Of a stretch of 64,000 nt of DNA, positions 31,732-45,217 are shown one piece after another (the first letter of the stretch is position 1; every line of letters begins with the position of its first letter). A program made the position numbers and the translations under genes. The stretch is from Fratercula arctica (lineage: Eukaryota; Chordata; Aves; Charadriiformes; Alcidae): positions 29,407,352 to 29,471,351 of the forward strand of contig CANTUZ010000008.1 of the NCBI GenBank assembly GCA_947846985.1, given 5' to 3'. The notes under the pieces were generated by a model, which saw nothing but the letters and a program-made list of their open reading frames with translations, did not search any database and was not told the DNA's origin.

Positions 31732-31760
31732 GCTGTACAGGCTCACTCAGCCTGTACAGC
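31732..31760. repeat. Perfect 12-bp inverted repeat (hairpin)
   Basis: The arms gctgtacaggct (31732-31743) and agcctgtacagc (31749-31760) are exact reverse complements around a 5-nt cactc loop. Each arm also contains the 8-bp palindrome ctgtacag. It sits in a GC-richer stretch of the large intron. Whether it has any function is unknown. Confidence 0.9.
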
Positions 31761-33184
31761 GCAGAGCAGCCCAGAAGACACAAAGGTGGAAGCTCCCCGG
31801 GCAGAGCGAAGCTACCCGTGCAGATGAGAAAGGAACGCGGCAGGCAGGCAGGGCGATCTCTGCCAGTCACATTCGCACCTCAGCGTTAGCTTTCTTCACT
31901 ATGCACATATGGGCTACACATTTAACTGGCCGGCTGCACAGACCCATCTCTCCCTGCAGTCAAGGAGAAAAAAAGATTTCATTTTTCCACTAAAATAACC
32001 CACTTTACTGCCAGAGCAAATCTTTTTTTCATATAGTCTCTTCTGGATCAGTTTTCATGTGTACATTATTAAATATTCAATGGAATAACTATTTCTAAAT
32101 AACACGTATTATACCTTTTAAGTGGCTGCAAATATTATATATGTAGCCACATAATGGGAGAGAACAGATCAGTCAGTTTGAATCATGCTCCCCTTACTGA
32201 TTTTCACAGCAAAAGTAGTAAAGTATTTGTAGGGAGCTCATACAATAAAATGCAAAGTGAATTTAAATTAAAAAGAAAAAATAAACCACTTAACTTTAAG
32301 GGACTAACACTCTTCCCCCTTCCTGCATATAAAGCTATGTCTATCTGTATTAATTCTGGACACTATAGACTTGATACGTATGTATTTATGTACATTTAGA
32401 CACAGGTATGCAGCATGTTGGTGTAACTAAGGAATTAAAAACATAACAAGAAAAATAAATTTTAAAAAAATTAATTTTTTTTTTTCAGTTCTTTCCCCTG
32501 GTAATGCCAGAAAATTCTTTGTGTTTCACTTTGGGGTTTGAACATTAGTAGTCATTCTCTGATTATATTTTTATTAGAAGCCTTCAACTATACAAGGTTG
32601 GTAAAGTTATTATTTCTATTGCAGAAAATTATCTTTAATCCTTTTGTTTAGCAAATCACCACCAAAGGACGACATTTTTTCCCAAATATTCCCTGTGTTA
32701 ACACAGATCAGCAGACTGTGGAAGTAACAGATATTTTGCTTCAGTGGATGAAATTGGGGGAGAAAAAGGAGGAGAAATCAGTTCGTGAAACCACAACTTG
32801 CATAACTGGTTTTGCTTAAATGAAAAACAAATCAACTGATCATTTCCTGGCACATGAAGCATTACATTAAAACAGAATTTAAGAATTTTATTCTTTAAAT
32901 TGTTAGCCCTATCCTTACTCCTTATCACTCCATTCCATTTTTTTTAAAAAACTTGTTTTTAAAGCAGATACATTTTGAAGTAGAAATTCTGTCTCAAACT
33001 AGAAAAAGGTGAAACAGGAAAATATCAAAACCAGATCACCTCGAAAGGACGTATTTTTAAATCTCATGCCCATGCCTCCTCTGCTGTTTAACTTTCTCTC
33101 CCGGCAAAACTATTCGTTGAATTTGATAAGACTACTGATACGTCTGTTTAATCCCCCAAGCCCTGTCCTCCACGGACAGCTTTT

Positions 33185-33350
33185 ACGTGGATTTGTTAAT
33201 TGTCGGAGCAGTGCTGCAGCCCAGTGGGTGAGTTTCCCAGGTGAGAGCTCAGCCCTCACGAATCCAAGTTCATCACTCGCCACATTGCTAATGAGACAAG
33301 TGCAGCCCAACACGAGGTTAATTGTCAGAAGCAATAATCTAAATTAAACT
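33185..33350. promoter_or_regulatory. Candidate conserved non-coding element
   Basis: This AT-balanced, non-repetitive stretch contains ttgttaattgtcgg, ttgctaatgag, aggttaattgtc and agcaataatctaaatta, all homeodomain/SOX-like motifs. CpG-containing blocks (cctcacgaatcc, catcactcgcc) have survived. The texture resembles vertebrate developmental enhancers, but conservation could not be measured here. Confidence 0.3.
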
Positions 33351-33741
33351 GGCCAACGTTCAAGGAAAAGGTACCATTTAAAATATCTTTTTCAAATGAA
33401 AGCAATCTCAGGAGTTTATTTGCCTACTCAGTATAGAATTCCAAATTTTAAAAAAACCCTTCCTCTTCCCCTCTAAGGAACCAAAGTAATTATTTTTAAT
33501 ACAGTGACATATGTTAGACAAAAGTATTAAGGAGGGGGCTTCATTCCACTCCAAGTCTCCACGGAATTTTCCCTTATGTGATCACACATCTGAGCTCAGA
33601 TTTTAACACAACCAATGAAGATTTTTTGAAATAATAGCTATTAGCTGATGAGAAATCCTTTCATAAATAATCCCGAAACATGGAAGATCTGGTGTGATGT
33701 TCCCAGCACTGAGAATTATAATTAAAACAATATGGGGAACT

Positions 33742-33761
33742 AAAAAAAAAAAAAAAAAAAA
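33742..33761 (+). repeat. Poly(A) run, 20 bp
   Basis: This is an uninterrupted run of 20 A on the plus strand. No adjoining mobile element was recognised. Confidence 0.95.
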
Positions 33762-33979
33762 GGCAAGAGTTCACAAAAACATTTAAGAAATGGCTCAAGT
33801 CAACTCAAAGCTCACTTGGTTTTGGCTGGGACTGAGGGCTCAGGACAGCTCCAGCCTGCCAAAACAAATACAACCACCCGTTTCTTCCCAATGCTTTCAC
33901 CCAGGGAGGGACCTGCTCCTTTGCTTTCCCCTGCTACGATAATGACATGCCTGCTAGGATTTGATTGGGGTCCATAGCC

Positions 33980-34130
33980 CTGCCTGCCTTTGAAACAATT
34001 ATTATTTTGTCAATTGTGAGAAGAAAAGGACTTAAGTGCCACCTCGACTGACATCAAAACCAATAGCTTCCAGATAATTGTTATGTGCTGTAATTAAATT
34101 AATGCACATCATTTAGGCGAAAAGTTTAAA
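33980..34130. promoter_or_regulatory. Candidate conserved non-coding element with SOX/homeodomain motifs
   Basis: It contains gaaacaattattattttgtc, aattgtgag, agataattgttatg and ctgtaattaaattaatgcac. The SOX-like acaat/attgt cores and TAATTA cores are dense and arranged in opposing pairs. There is no repeat signature. A developmental enhancer is inferred from motif density only. Confidence 0.32.
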
Positions 34131-36389
34131 AATACCTTGGGGGAAAGTAGTTCGGGATATAATTCCACACAGGGAATCTGTATAATTTTGGTTGTAACCA
34201 CAGAGGAAAAATGTAGAATTTAAGAGAGAAATTATTCACTTACCATGCAGAGTTAGTATAAAAAAGCGTATTCATCTAATAAGAATGAATGTTGTGGGTG
34301 CAGTTACAACGTTTTATGTGTATGTTTACCCATAAGCAATGATTGCAACATGCATGGAAAAGTAGTTTTCAATTAACCTTTTTTATATTTTTAAAATTAT
34401 TTGATTCTTTGTCATTTTTATGAAGATAAGAAAAGCTGGTAAGTGGATACAAAGCTCCCTTTCAAAGCGCTCAGTCATCTATACCTAATCCTGCACTAGT
34501 GACAATCACAATACCCCAGGTTTTCAAAACTCCGTAGTTTTAGCCTTGAACATGAGATCATTTTTACTCAGGTAATGCAGTGAAAAACCTCTCAACTGAA
34601 TAACGATACATGTAACAAGAAAGAAAAATGCTGCACAAAATACTAGGAAAGAGAGTGGATTCAAGTAAGCAATATTACATGAGAAAAAACTTGGCTCAGT
34701 TTTTAATGATATTCCACAAGAAGTGCCTTTCTTTTTCTAACACAGAGTTGAACTCTTGAATCACTACAAATGTCTAAGAGGTAGCTGGCAAACACAGTGG
34801 CATGAAAAGCATCTTGAATTAGACTTGGCCAGTTCCAGATGAGGATGCTGACTTGAGCTAGTTATAAACATTTTTACATTTCTCTTTTTTTTTTTAATTC
34901 CCTTTTGGGAAGCTGCTGGTCCCTCTCCCAAACATATCAAACTCAATCTGCAACGCAGAAGCTTTGTTACATTCCATTCCATTCCTTAGCTGCATTGGAC
35001 AGTCTGCTGCCTACTCAGGAACCCACGGTGAACGTACAAAATGACACTCTCAATGCAGTAAATGAACTCTGGAAGTTAGACAGAAGCACATATTTACCTT
35101 CAGTCACCAGCACAACCAACTGCAGCAAGCTGTGCTAGCAGCACACCCAAAGACGACTTATTGAAGACAAATAGGCAGTGGCAAAACAGAAGACTCAGGA
35201 GTTCCTGAACTCTCATGTAGGTATTAATCCCAGTCTACTGCTCTGCTCCTGCTGCCTGATTCTTAATGTGCACACAAAAGCAAACAGCAGATGGTCCATT
35301 CATAAGACCAGCAATATTGGCATAATCAATGCAGAGTCATTGATCTGTGCCCACATTCAGCCAGCCAGGGGCTGGTAGATCACCTGAGATAACTGAGCAA
35401 CGACCAAAGGTGCTTGGAGAACACCGAAAGAACTGAATTCACTCACTGGGTCAACTGAGTAAGGCTCTTCATGGTCCAAGTTAACATATTTAGAAAAACC
35501 ACTTTTCATTTCTCTTCATATGTAGTGATTTGATCTCCTTTTTTTTTTTCCTCCTTTTAAATCTGAATTTCTCTTTCAGATGTGGGAAGCGGGCATTTTA
35601 GTCTTCATTTCTCCCCAAATATTATCAAAGGGCGATAACATAGTCCCACTTTAAAATGTAAGGAAATACTCTAATGAATAACTGTTATAGATGTAAAGAT
35701 ATAGAACTGCCTGCTCTCGGCATTAAAAGAAAAAAATATTTCCAAGAAGCTTTTCTAATTGGACTAAAAATATGCTAGGCTGCAGCCAGTTTATCAGTTC
35801 TGTTTCTGAAGTATACTCTTCATCCTTTCATTGGAGATTTGAAGAAGGACACAACTACAGTTAAGGTTAGAGGCATCAAGTAGTCAGGACACAGGGGAAA
35901 AAAATCAGGCAAGCCTTGGGGCTTTTCTTGTTCTTGCAAACGAAGAAATGTACTATAGAAGTCTCCTACCTGCCTGACACTTTGCACCTCCAGTAGTCAA
36001 GGAGCAAAAAGCACATTACACAGGTGTAGGACTCCAGTCTGGAAGAAGCCCAATGTTTCCTGTCCCGGTCCAAAGATACCGATGCCAACAGCGCAAGCCA
36101 CAGAGCAGCTACTTGGGCCAGATTGGTGAGGTTAAAGTTATTTACTTCTGTCAATTTAAGCCCAAATTGTAAATGGTTATTCAGTCTTCTTACAGCTTTA
36201 ACAACCCAAGCAAGCAGGACGATGACCACCGTTGCAGGGCTAAGCTGCCATGTACCACTAGTTAGAATTAAATAAAAGCAGACAGACAGATTTGGAAAAC
36301 CTAAAGCACTCTCAAAAAATTACACTCTGCTCCAAGACCTAACACAGTAATAAACTCTCACAGGAATAGCTATTTCCCTGGCAAGACAG

Positions 36390-36540
36390 TGCAATAATGC
36401 AATTACTGCCATTTAATTAATTTATATTCTCAAAATCTGTCTCCTTACAATTTCTAAGTATTTAGCTTTAACATCAAGATAGGATTTTCTGCCCTGGTTT
36501 GCCATAGCAACCCCTGTAACAAATGGCAGTTGTCTATAAA
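36390..36540. promoter_or_regulatory. Candidate conserved element with RFX X-box
   Basis: It contains ccatttaattaatttata and, at 36496-36512, ggtttgccatagcaacc, which resembles the palindromic X-box (two half-sites, one agcaac) bound by RFX factors. An E-box (cagttg) follows. The combination of motifs suggests an intronic enhancer; this is inference. Confidence 0.35.
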
Positions 36541-39500
36541 AAGGGGGGGACTCTTTGAACACGCATGCACGGGTTGGTAGGGTTTGTTTTAAAGCAGGTC
36601 AGAGCACAATGGACCTTTTCTACCGTGTGGGATTGAATACCAAGATATCTCACTTCAAGGGCTGCCACACTCCTCTGCAAAATGAAATGACACCGCTGCT
36701 AAGTCTGGCTGTAATTACAGATATGAAAGGACGGCTGTGAAAGTTTGCTTGTATCTTCCTCTCCCTCCTATACTATAGATGTATTTGCCATACGGCTGTT
36801 AACATCCTGAACAAGTAACATGCAGCAGACTTAACAGTTCCTTTCATTTTGTTTAAGCATTAGTATACGGTGGTGGCTCTTAAAGCACATTTACCACTAA
36901 AGAATGAGACCTTTGTCTATCTCTGTTGGCAGCAGAGCTCTCCCCTGCCTGCCCATGCAGCCCTGGTCAAAAGCTGTACCGGGAAGCCTCGACCCCCGGC
37001 CCAACAAGGACACTTAGTAGGGCTAAGGGTAATCCCGACTCCTCCTTGCTCATTCAGCTTCTCGAGCTGTTTGAAGCAATCATTACCAACTCAGCTACAT
37101 TTTGTGGTCATATTATAAAATGAATCATTGTTCAACAGTCCAAGATTGCTAAACTCATTTTATGTGTGGTTTAGAGTAGAGTCACTGGTTGCTCAGACCC
37201 CTCAGAGTTGTACTCCTTCCAGTCTAGTCGCAGCGGGGAAAGCGCTCGTCCTTGGCGTTCGCCCAGATGGAGGATGGTGTAACAGAGCAGAATTTGGCCT
37301 CTAATACTTGTTCTCACAAGCTCCCCATAAGCTAGCCAAGATTTTTTCAGCCACTTCCTTCTGAAGGGCTTTTACCTCAGAGAGTCTCTAGCTTTTGTTC
37401 AGTCTTAACGTGACAACTTCTGGGAACTGAAATATCTACCACTCCTTTTGAGGTGCTCCAATTACACCCTCCCAAGCGTAAATTCTCACTACGTGTTCCT
37501 ATAGGCACAATTTCTGTTTTAAGAGAGCCTGTGGAATATTTGATGTTGGGATTTGGTAGGAGTGAATGAATGCTCCATTATTCACCCTGGTGGTACAGCA
37601 GTGGTTGCTCTGAAGTTTTACAATGCAGCGTATTGCTGTAATGACATCATATGACATCATAAATCTCCCAAGACTTCTAAAGCTTCTGATGAATGTTCTT
37701 ACATGACCACCTTGTTAATAAATGAAAAAAAAAGTTAATCAAAGAAAAATCTTGTGCATTTGTGCACCATTTAAAAGTCTACAGACAAGTAGTAACCACC
37801 TTATGCTTTAAAAACAAAACTCTTTACCTTACGTTCCAAAGAAAAGAAAGCACCATCATGATTTATGGATGCAGTTAGACAGGGAACCCTGCTCTTATAC
37901 GAAAATCTCACAAAGAAAGCTCCTCTGCAAATATGTATGAATCTTAATTTCGAGTAATATTTCTAACAAGTTCTCTGAAAACAAAAAGTTACTGTAGTTC
38001 TCTTATTACATCCAAGTGTTTATGATATTTCAACCACAAATTGTCCAGATTAACAAATATTTTCCCTTCCTTTTAAAACCTTCCTACATACACATACGTA
38101 TTAGTCAAGCTAAAGACCAGCTTCTCAGTTCTTGCTAAAACAGTGGATATTCACCATCCCCACCTTCAGTAAAACCCACGCACAGAGACGCACAACCAAA
38201 GCAACACCACAGTCTACTGTAAAGCTCCTCACCTCAGGCTTCATGTGTCTCTCTACTCTCTGCAGCTTTCTTCTTCCTCTGGTCTTACGAAAAGTTCTTG
38301 AAACCAGGTCAAATCCTACATATGTTAAAACAAACATGCCTTCCCACTTTCAGTCTCAGATCTCCCATGCTTCTGTCCTCTGAAGACATAGGTCATCTTT
38401 CTGCATGACTCTGCAGAGGTAGGAGGATTCCTACAGGTAATTTCTATTTTGTTGTGCCAGTCTAAGTCACTGCGTCTCAGGTATTCACATAAGCAAGAAC
38501 CTAAACCGAAGCTTCTACAATGCATTATAAAAAATAATTAAATGGCTCTGAAGACCATTAAAAAATGTCCTGCAAATGGATGGCTTTCATATAAGGAGAA
38601 ACGTTTTGTCGTAAAATGGCTTTGGCCTGTCCCTCCTGTAACTCACTCTAGAATAGCTGTATTGAGTTTGTTTTTCCATATTAGGATAGAGATGAAAAAT
38701 TACGTGGATGGAACACCCCAAACAAGCTCTGTGCAAACAATCAACAGTGGTTACTGATCCTATAGAGAAACGTATCTGAAGCTGTGTTACCTATGCTCCC
38801 AACCTGCCTCCCAACAGATTATTTACCTCTTCATATAAAACAAGTGTGAAATGTAGCTTGCAGTATGTCTGGAAATAAAAATCATGTTTCAACCTTTGCC
38901 CTCAATTGCATCAGTGGAAATGAAAAACTTCACTGACTTCAGACGCATTTGACTTTATTTACACTGCAGTAACTTAAAACATGGCTTAATTTTCTTGTAA
39001 AGAATTCCTTGTTGAAGCTACAGCACCAATAATTACAAACACTGACAGCTCTGTGTGTGCTGATTTTGGACTCTACATCACACAACTGGATGCCCGTTTA
39101 ACTTTTGCATTTCACTGAGCCTCCACACCAAGACAAACCTTTCTAGTTCCATTTTTGGCCTTACTACAGTAGTATAGGAACACTGCGTTTAAGTCTACAC
39201 CATTGGAAGGAATATTTGACTCTGAGATATGCACCTTACACCTAAGTTTTAAGAGGTCAGGACATAATCTCTACTACTACCAAGTTTTCCAATTCTGTTC
39301 TTAATTCTTCCTGTTAAGGAAGCAAAACCCCATACGAAATTATCAGTCTAGACTCCTCCTGGCTCAAAAAGCCATGTTCATGCTATGTAGTTCTTGCTTG
39401 GCTCTGTCTTCATCTCTCTCTTCATAGGACGTCTAATGGAAAGCACTGCTTTTTCATAACCTTCGCTAAACTCCCTCAAGTCACTTTCAGCCCCAGTTTC

Positions 39501-41452
39501 TGTCAATCCCTATGCTGTCCTGCCAGAACATCAGTAAGATGCTAAATAGTGCATGTAGTTTCAGGGAAATATCTAATCTGCTATTTTTGCAAATTCAAAT
39601 TGCTGTGCTGCCGATACTAGGACTGGGATAATAAGATATTACTCAGTACTGATATCCTCTTTTTTCTGGGAAGAATTAGAAAACATATGAACTGTCCTAT
39701 AATATTCAGTGGTTTGCTGAGCATGACTATGGTCCAGCCACATGTCACAGTGTATATATAGCCTTACAAGTTTATACCATACTGAGGTTTCTGCTTAATT
39801 TAAATCTGCTACTGAATTCTAATATCTAGTTCTCTCGTTTCTCCTTCTCCACACATCCCCCACTGGCACTCGGTGCCAAAGGCTCAGAAATAACAAAGGG
39901 GCCACAGGAGGCCCCAGGCGTGTTTGAAAGCAACACGGACCCACGTACGATCACACTGTCAGCATGCCTACATACCCGCAAAGTAATATGCTTCAGAGAG
40001 AAATACCGTATCCCAAAGTTACCAACCAGCTCCTTTTTGTTCCCAGCAAATTAAAATGCTTGGATTCTTTCCTATTCCATGTTCTCATGCCAAAGACAGG
40101 ATCATGCTCACAAGCTTCTGATGGAATCCTCTAAGATTTTATTTTTTATCTCTACAAATTAAACTTTTCACGAGAAGCTGAAGCCCCCCTCATCAAGAGC
40201 CCCAGAAGTATGGGAAAGAAAATGTCAAGAATTAACAATGCTAGGTATTATACTCCCTCACAGGGTTAATTTTGTTTTGTTTCCAAATAGCATGCAGAAG
40301 TCTGTCCCACCCATCAGATGAGCTACTATACTTCTATTAGCGTTCTGGCACCTCCTTCTGTACAAACGTAGCCCTTTTTCTATAAAACACGTTATATAAA
40401 AGACTTAATCCAGCAAGAATGGAACTAAGGGATTTTTTTTGCTTCCAGATTTAAACTCATTGCTCCTCGTATCAGATGGCATCTTCTTCCCCCTAAACAC
40501 TACATCACACAACTAGCTGGACATAAAAAGACATTCAGTAGCTGTACGAGATCAGGGGAAACCAGGACCAGCATTCCTCTATATACAGAAGTAGCTACAA
40601 CACAAAGCCTGACTCAATGGGCAAACGATCCACACCAAAATTAAAACATCCTCCACTTTTCTTCCTGTTAAGCTACATACTGTACCTCACAACTGCTCTG
40701 GGAAAATAACTGCACTTTTGTAAAAGACAAATGCTATGTTGATGTAATTGTCATAAACCAATTATATTTTGTATCTAAAAATACAGGGACTAGGGGCTGC
40801 CTATCTACTACAGGATATGCACGCTACAGCTACATTGCGGCAAATGCAAATTTAGACACACGTCTTGCCATACAGCACATAGGATGGTTTTAATAGTCCT
40901 AAATACAGTTCAATTAACAGCAGCTTGCATCCGTACCCAGTTCCTGGATACATGGCCAGATAAAATCTAGAGAAAATGTTAAGCACTCAAAGGAAAACAA
41001 AGTACACGCTGTCTATTAATTGCATGGGAGTTAGCACTGCCATCATGTAATCCTTGGTGAAAACATGATTTTTTTTTTTTAATTTATTGCGATCTGTTAA
41101 AAGTCATTCCATTTAAACAGCATTGCACAATTTCCAGACAACTGAATCTGTGAAAAAAGCCTTATGGCTTTGTGTCAGGTCTTTCCACATTATTATGGTG
41201 CAAAGGCTACATAAATTTATCTCCTTCTAAATCTGGATTTTTTAAAATATCAAGACACTGGGGTTTTTTTTCCATCTGCAGCTAAGATTTCTTCATCTCC
41301 CTCATATTTACATGCAAAACCAGAGTTTATGTACAAGATACACAGATAAAAAAGAGAAGGATTCAGGAGAAGCCTTGAAGACGTTTGATGGCAGTTTTGT
41401 TCTGTAACAGCCCCTCCTTCCACAAAATCCACGTTGCAGCCACAGGGCACCG

Positions 41453-41474
41453 CAGTACCACATCAGTACCACAT
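41453..41474. repeat. 11-bp tandem duplication
   Basis: The unit cagtaccacat is repeated twice without a gap. It lies next to a CA/CC-rich stretch with the near-repeat catcccaac. Confidence 0.9.
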
Positions 41475-44400
41475 CCCAACTCCATCCCAACCTCGCTTCA
41501 ACAAGAAGGGGAAGGAGAAGAGCGGGAGAGGGGAGTTGCGGTACCTCGGTGAGATGATGCAGGTGCTTACCACACTACCAAAAATCACACTGCTGTCCCT
41601 CACAGAGACAGGACATTGCTATTACAAACAGCACAGAAACACTTGGTCTCTTGGCTTTCTCCTTCTCCACTTTCCTGTACAGACACACACTCAAAACTGT
41701 AAAGCACAAAAAGTCCTTGCAAAATCAAATTTTACTGCAGAGCTACAGAAAGGTAAGGGGCAAAAAAATCTCATGTTTTTATGGTAATAAAATTATTTCT
41801 TAACATTGTTATTTGAAATCACTTTGGATTATTAGGCATAAATGTTTTTTTAAAGCGTAATCCACATTTCATCATAAATGCTGCAGTTTTCACCTCGTAT
41901 CACTCACACCAGACCATGGAAGCTCTCTAGCTAAAAATTACTACATTTCTTTCCTACGTGCCTTTATGAAGTTCCCTACTACCCTTTTGACCCCCTTCTA
42001 GAAAAAATCATAAATGCATACATACACTGGGATTTAGACAACTTGGCACTGGTCTTTTAGTACCTGGGAATAACAATCAGTTTAACAGAAGCAGCTTTGT
42101 ATCAGTAAACTTCATAATAAAAGCACTTCTGGATAAATAAATAAAAGAACACCTCTATTAACAATACCAAACTAATCCTTGCGATAAATTTATTAATTCT
42201 GCTCTCAGAAGGTCAGTAGAATATTAATTTGTTCCTTTATGAACAATACACTTGCACTGAATAATGTAATAGGGTTTAATCTAATCTGGTTAAATAGATG
42301 CTCAGTAACATTCAAACAGCCTTGGCACCAACACCGACACAGTTCAGTACAAAATGGTAAATTTACTATAAACCATTTTAAACTTCCAACGACAGAATGA
42401 AATTCCATGGAGAGTAGCTGCAAAAGGCAAATCTTTAATAATTGCCAGTTTCTGCTAAATTCTGCCATAAGGGTAATATTCAGTTGTAAAGTAATGCATC
42501 ACTTTGTACTGGTAAATACCCAGTTGTTTCCGAAGGACAATACCTGGTTGGGCTTTAAGGGCAGGAAGGGGAATTTGTTCAAGATTCCTCCAGAAGTCCC
42601 CAAGAGGGAAGGAAATCCTAACTCTGCAGCACCAGGGCATCCCATGGGGTTGCGTGGCACTAACGGGGCCATGGCAGGGCCTTCCTTTCCCTTTACATCA
42701 GGGAAATGCCCACCTCCGGTACACTGTCCTATACATCAATCGTGCTTCCCCACTAGAAAGCAGACTTGCAATCCTGCGCCTGTGTGCTCTAGTCTAGACT
42801 GTGGCATCTCTTACATAGCTGGAAACCACCGGTTTGCATACAGCAAGTCACCTTTTTCTGAGCTAAAACACACTTTTGAAATCAACAGGTCTTTCCTCTG
42901 CGAACAAAAGAGAAGTTGCACATTTGATCCAAGAGGCAGATCCCACCACTTCCATGAATGCATATAAAACATATTTCCTTTCGAACAGATTTATCTCATT
43001 CCGCATGGAGTTTTATTTTATGGGTGGGGCTGGTTTTTGTTGATTTGGGTTTCTTCGTTTCATGGCAATTAGTTGTAAAACACCTTAAGATGCATTGCTA
43101 GAACGACTGCTCGACAAAGAGCACTTTGTATCTTATTGTAAAATATTCAGACACAACCCAAACAAATGGTGTCTGTAATAAAAATACTGCCATATATCTT
43201 CATTTGTACTAGAACAAATCAGTTTTATTTGTTCATTCTGCGCTTTAGTGTCATAGGTCTCTTAGAAAAGATAATTTATAATTCCTTATGCAATTAGATA
43301 TGAAATTAAGTCGTCTTACTCTGCAGAAGAATTTATAATAAAGAGACCAGGTTCAACCAGTTCCACTGAAAATATTTTGATAGCGTCAAAAAAGACAGCA
43401 TAAAAATCTTTAGTGTTTTAACAAATTAACACATGCCTTTTGGGTAAAGTACTGTACATGCTGTTAATCTTTTAATTAGGTTCTCAATTTCACATACACA
43501 TTTATGTTAGGGGGGATTTTTAGTGATCAGAAAATGCAAATGCATGGTGTTGCTATGCTCTTTTAGCAGAGATATCAGGGAAAAAAAAGAACTAGTTCAT
43601 GTAGCCCTCTATTTAAAAGCTCCAGAATAAAATATTAATAAATCTTTGTGAATATTACCAATGAAATACCATTCTTCATTCTTTTAAGCAACCAAATACA
43701 GCTTTCAGATTGAGGGAAAAAAAAAATTTGTTCTCCACACTCAAGCCACAGAAAAAGAAAGTTTTATGTTCATAATGGATGTAGTTTTTAGACCCATCAT
43801 CAACATTTAAAAATATGTAATTGATGCTATCTATATAAATGGATACATAAATAGTGATGTTTGAAACATATTCTACAGTAGCATTTCACAAAATGACAAT
43901 TTTCTCATGCTGACTGCCGCACAATTCCGCCTAAACATCTCTTTCCACGATCTTGAGAAGATTTAGTATGATCTATAGCTCCTGATTTGATACATTCTTT
44001 TCCTCAAGCAGTTGCTCCATCCTCAGTTTCAACACAAGATAAACACTTTTTCCCCCACAGACTATTTCATAGATCCTATAGCTGGTGCCGGAAAAAACCC
44101 TACTCAGAAAGGCAGACAAATTGCCATCAGTTAACGATCCCTATGCCAAGGGACATTTTTAGCATGGAGTTGTCACTGTGGAAGTAGGAACTATCTACTA
44201 GCTATCCCACATAATGATTTTTGTTAGAAAAAGGAAAAAGGCCAAAATGTGGCTAAGCAGCAAATATATTATAAAAACAAAGTATGAAAGCAATTTAGCT
44301 AAGAATCCTGACTGGCACACGCATTCTCCTCCTAGCTTGCTTGTTTGAATTTAACTCTTCATTGGTAACTGTGGAAACAGCCAGGTAAAGTCAAAGATGC

Positions 44401-45201
44401 TGCACACACAAAACTGGGGAGTGAAAATGGAATAAAATACAGATCCCAGATCTCAGGACTACTATAGCTTTATTATTTCATTGACAGCTACTTCATCCTA
44501 GAAGAATTATTTTTCTGTTGGAATAAAGTTGAAAGTAAAATTGCCCATAAATACCCAGTGAAAAATACCCCAGTCTCTTCTCATTCAACTTGATGCAATG
44601 CCTTTTTTTAATCACATCTGTATAAACATATATTTTTTTAAGTTGTCTGTATAAATCTAATGTATTGACTGGCCAAAAGTAAGACAGAGTATAAGCCATT
44701 CTCCATAAGCCCTGCACCAGTACGGAGAGGGTATCCTGAATAACCAAGCAGCTGAGTGGACAGGAGGAGGACATACCCACCTAGAGCTTGGATTTGGACC
44801 TTCATCAGTACTCTCTGACTGAGTTTCCAGTAGGCAGGATAGTAGGCAAAAGGAGGTCACTTAACAGCATTGTCTTTTGCTCATCCCTTTTCCATTCTGT
44901 AAATGTAGCCATTTAATCTCCTGCAGACCCCCAATGACAAACAATGCAGGAGGGCAGATTGCCCTTGTAAAATTCAACCCGTATGAAAAGATGCAAACAT
45001 CAAATACAGTTGCTGATTGACAGGTTCATTTATATTCCAGTAAGGGGCAGGAGGATTAAAGCCGGATCCCTTCTACAATGCTCACACACGGCAGTGAGAA
45101 ACCCTCTGAACTGACCCTTTACTGTCAATGCCAGAAGGATCTTTCCTAACGAGACAATCAGACACAGAACAGGGGTCAGTGGTTTTGCCCTCTCTCTTTT
45201 C

Positions 45202-45217
45202 TTTTTTTTTTTTTTTT
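45202..45217 (+). repeat. Poly(T) run in pyrimidine tract
   Basis: A run of 16 T on the plus strand follows a tctctcttttc stretch. Confidence 0.93.

Noticed and set aside
42407..42967. 186-codon plus-strand open frame, the longest in the window
   Set aside because: It shows no known motif or family resemblance, no splice or promoter context and a Pro/Ser/His-rich chance composition. It also lies inside the large SATB2 intron.
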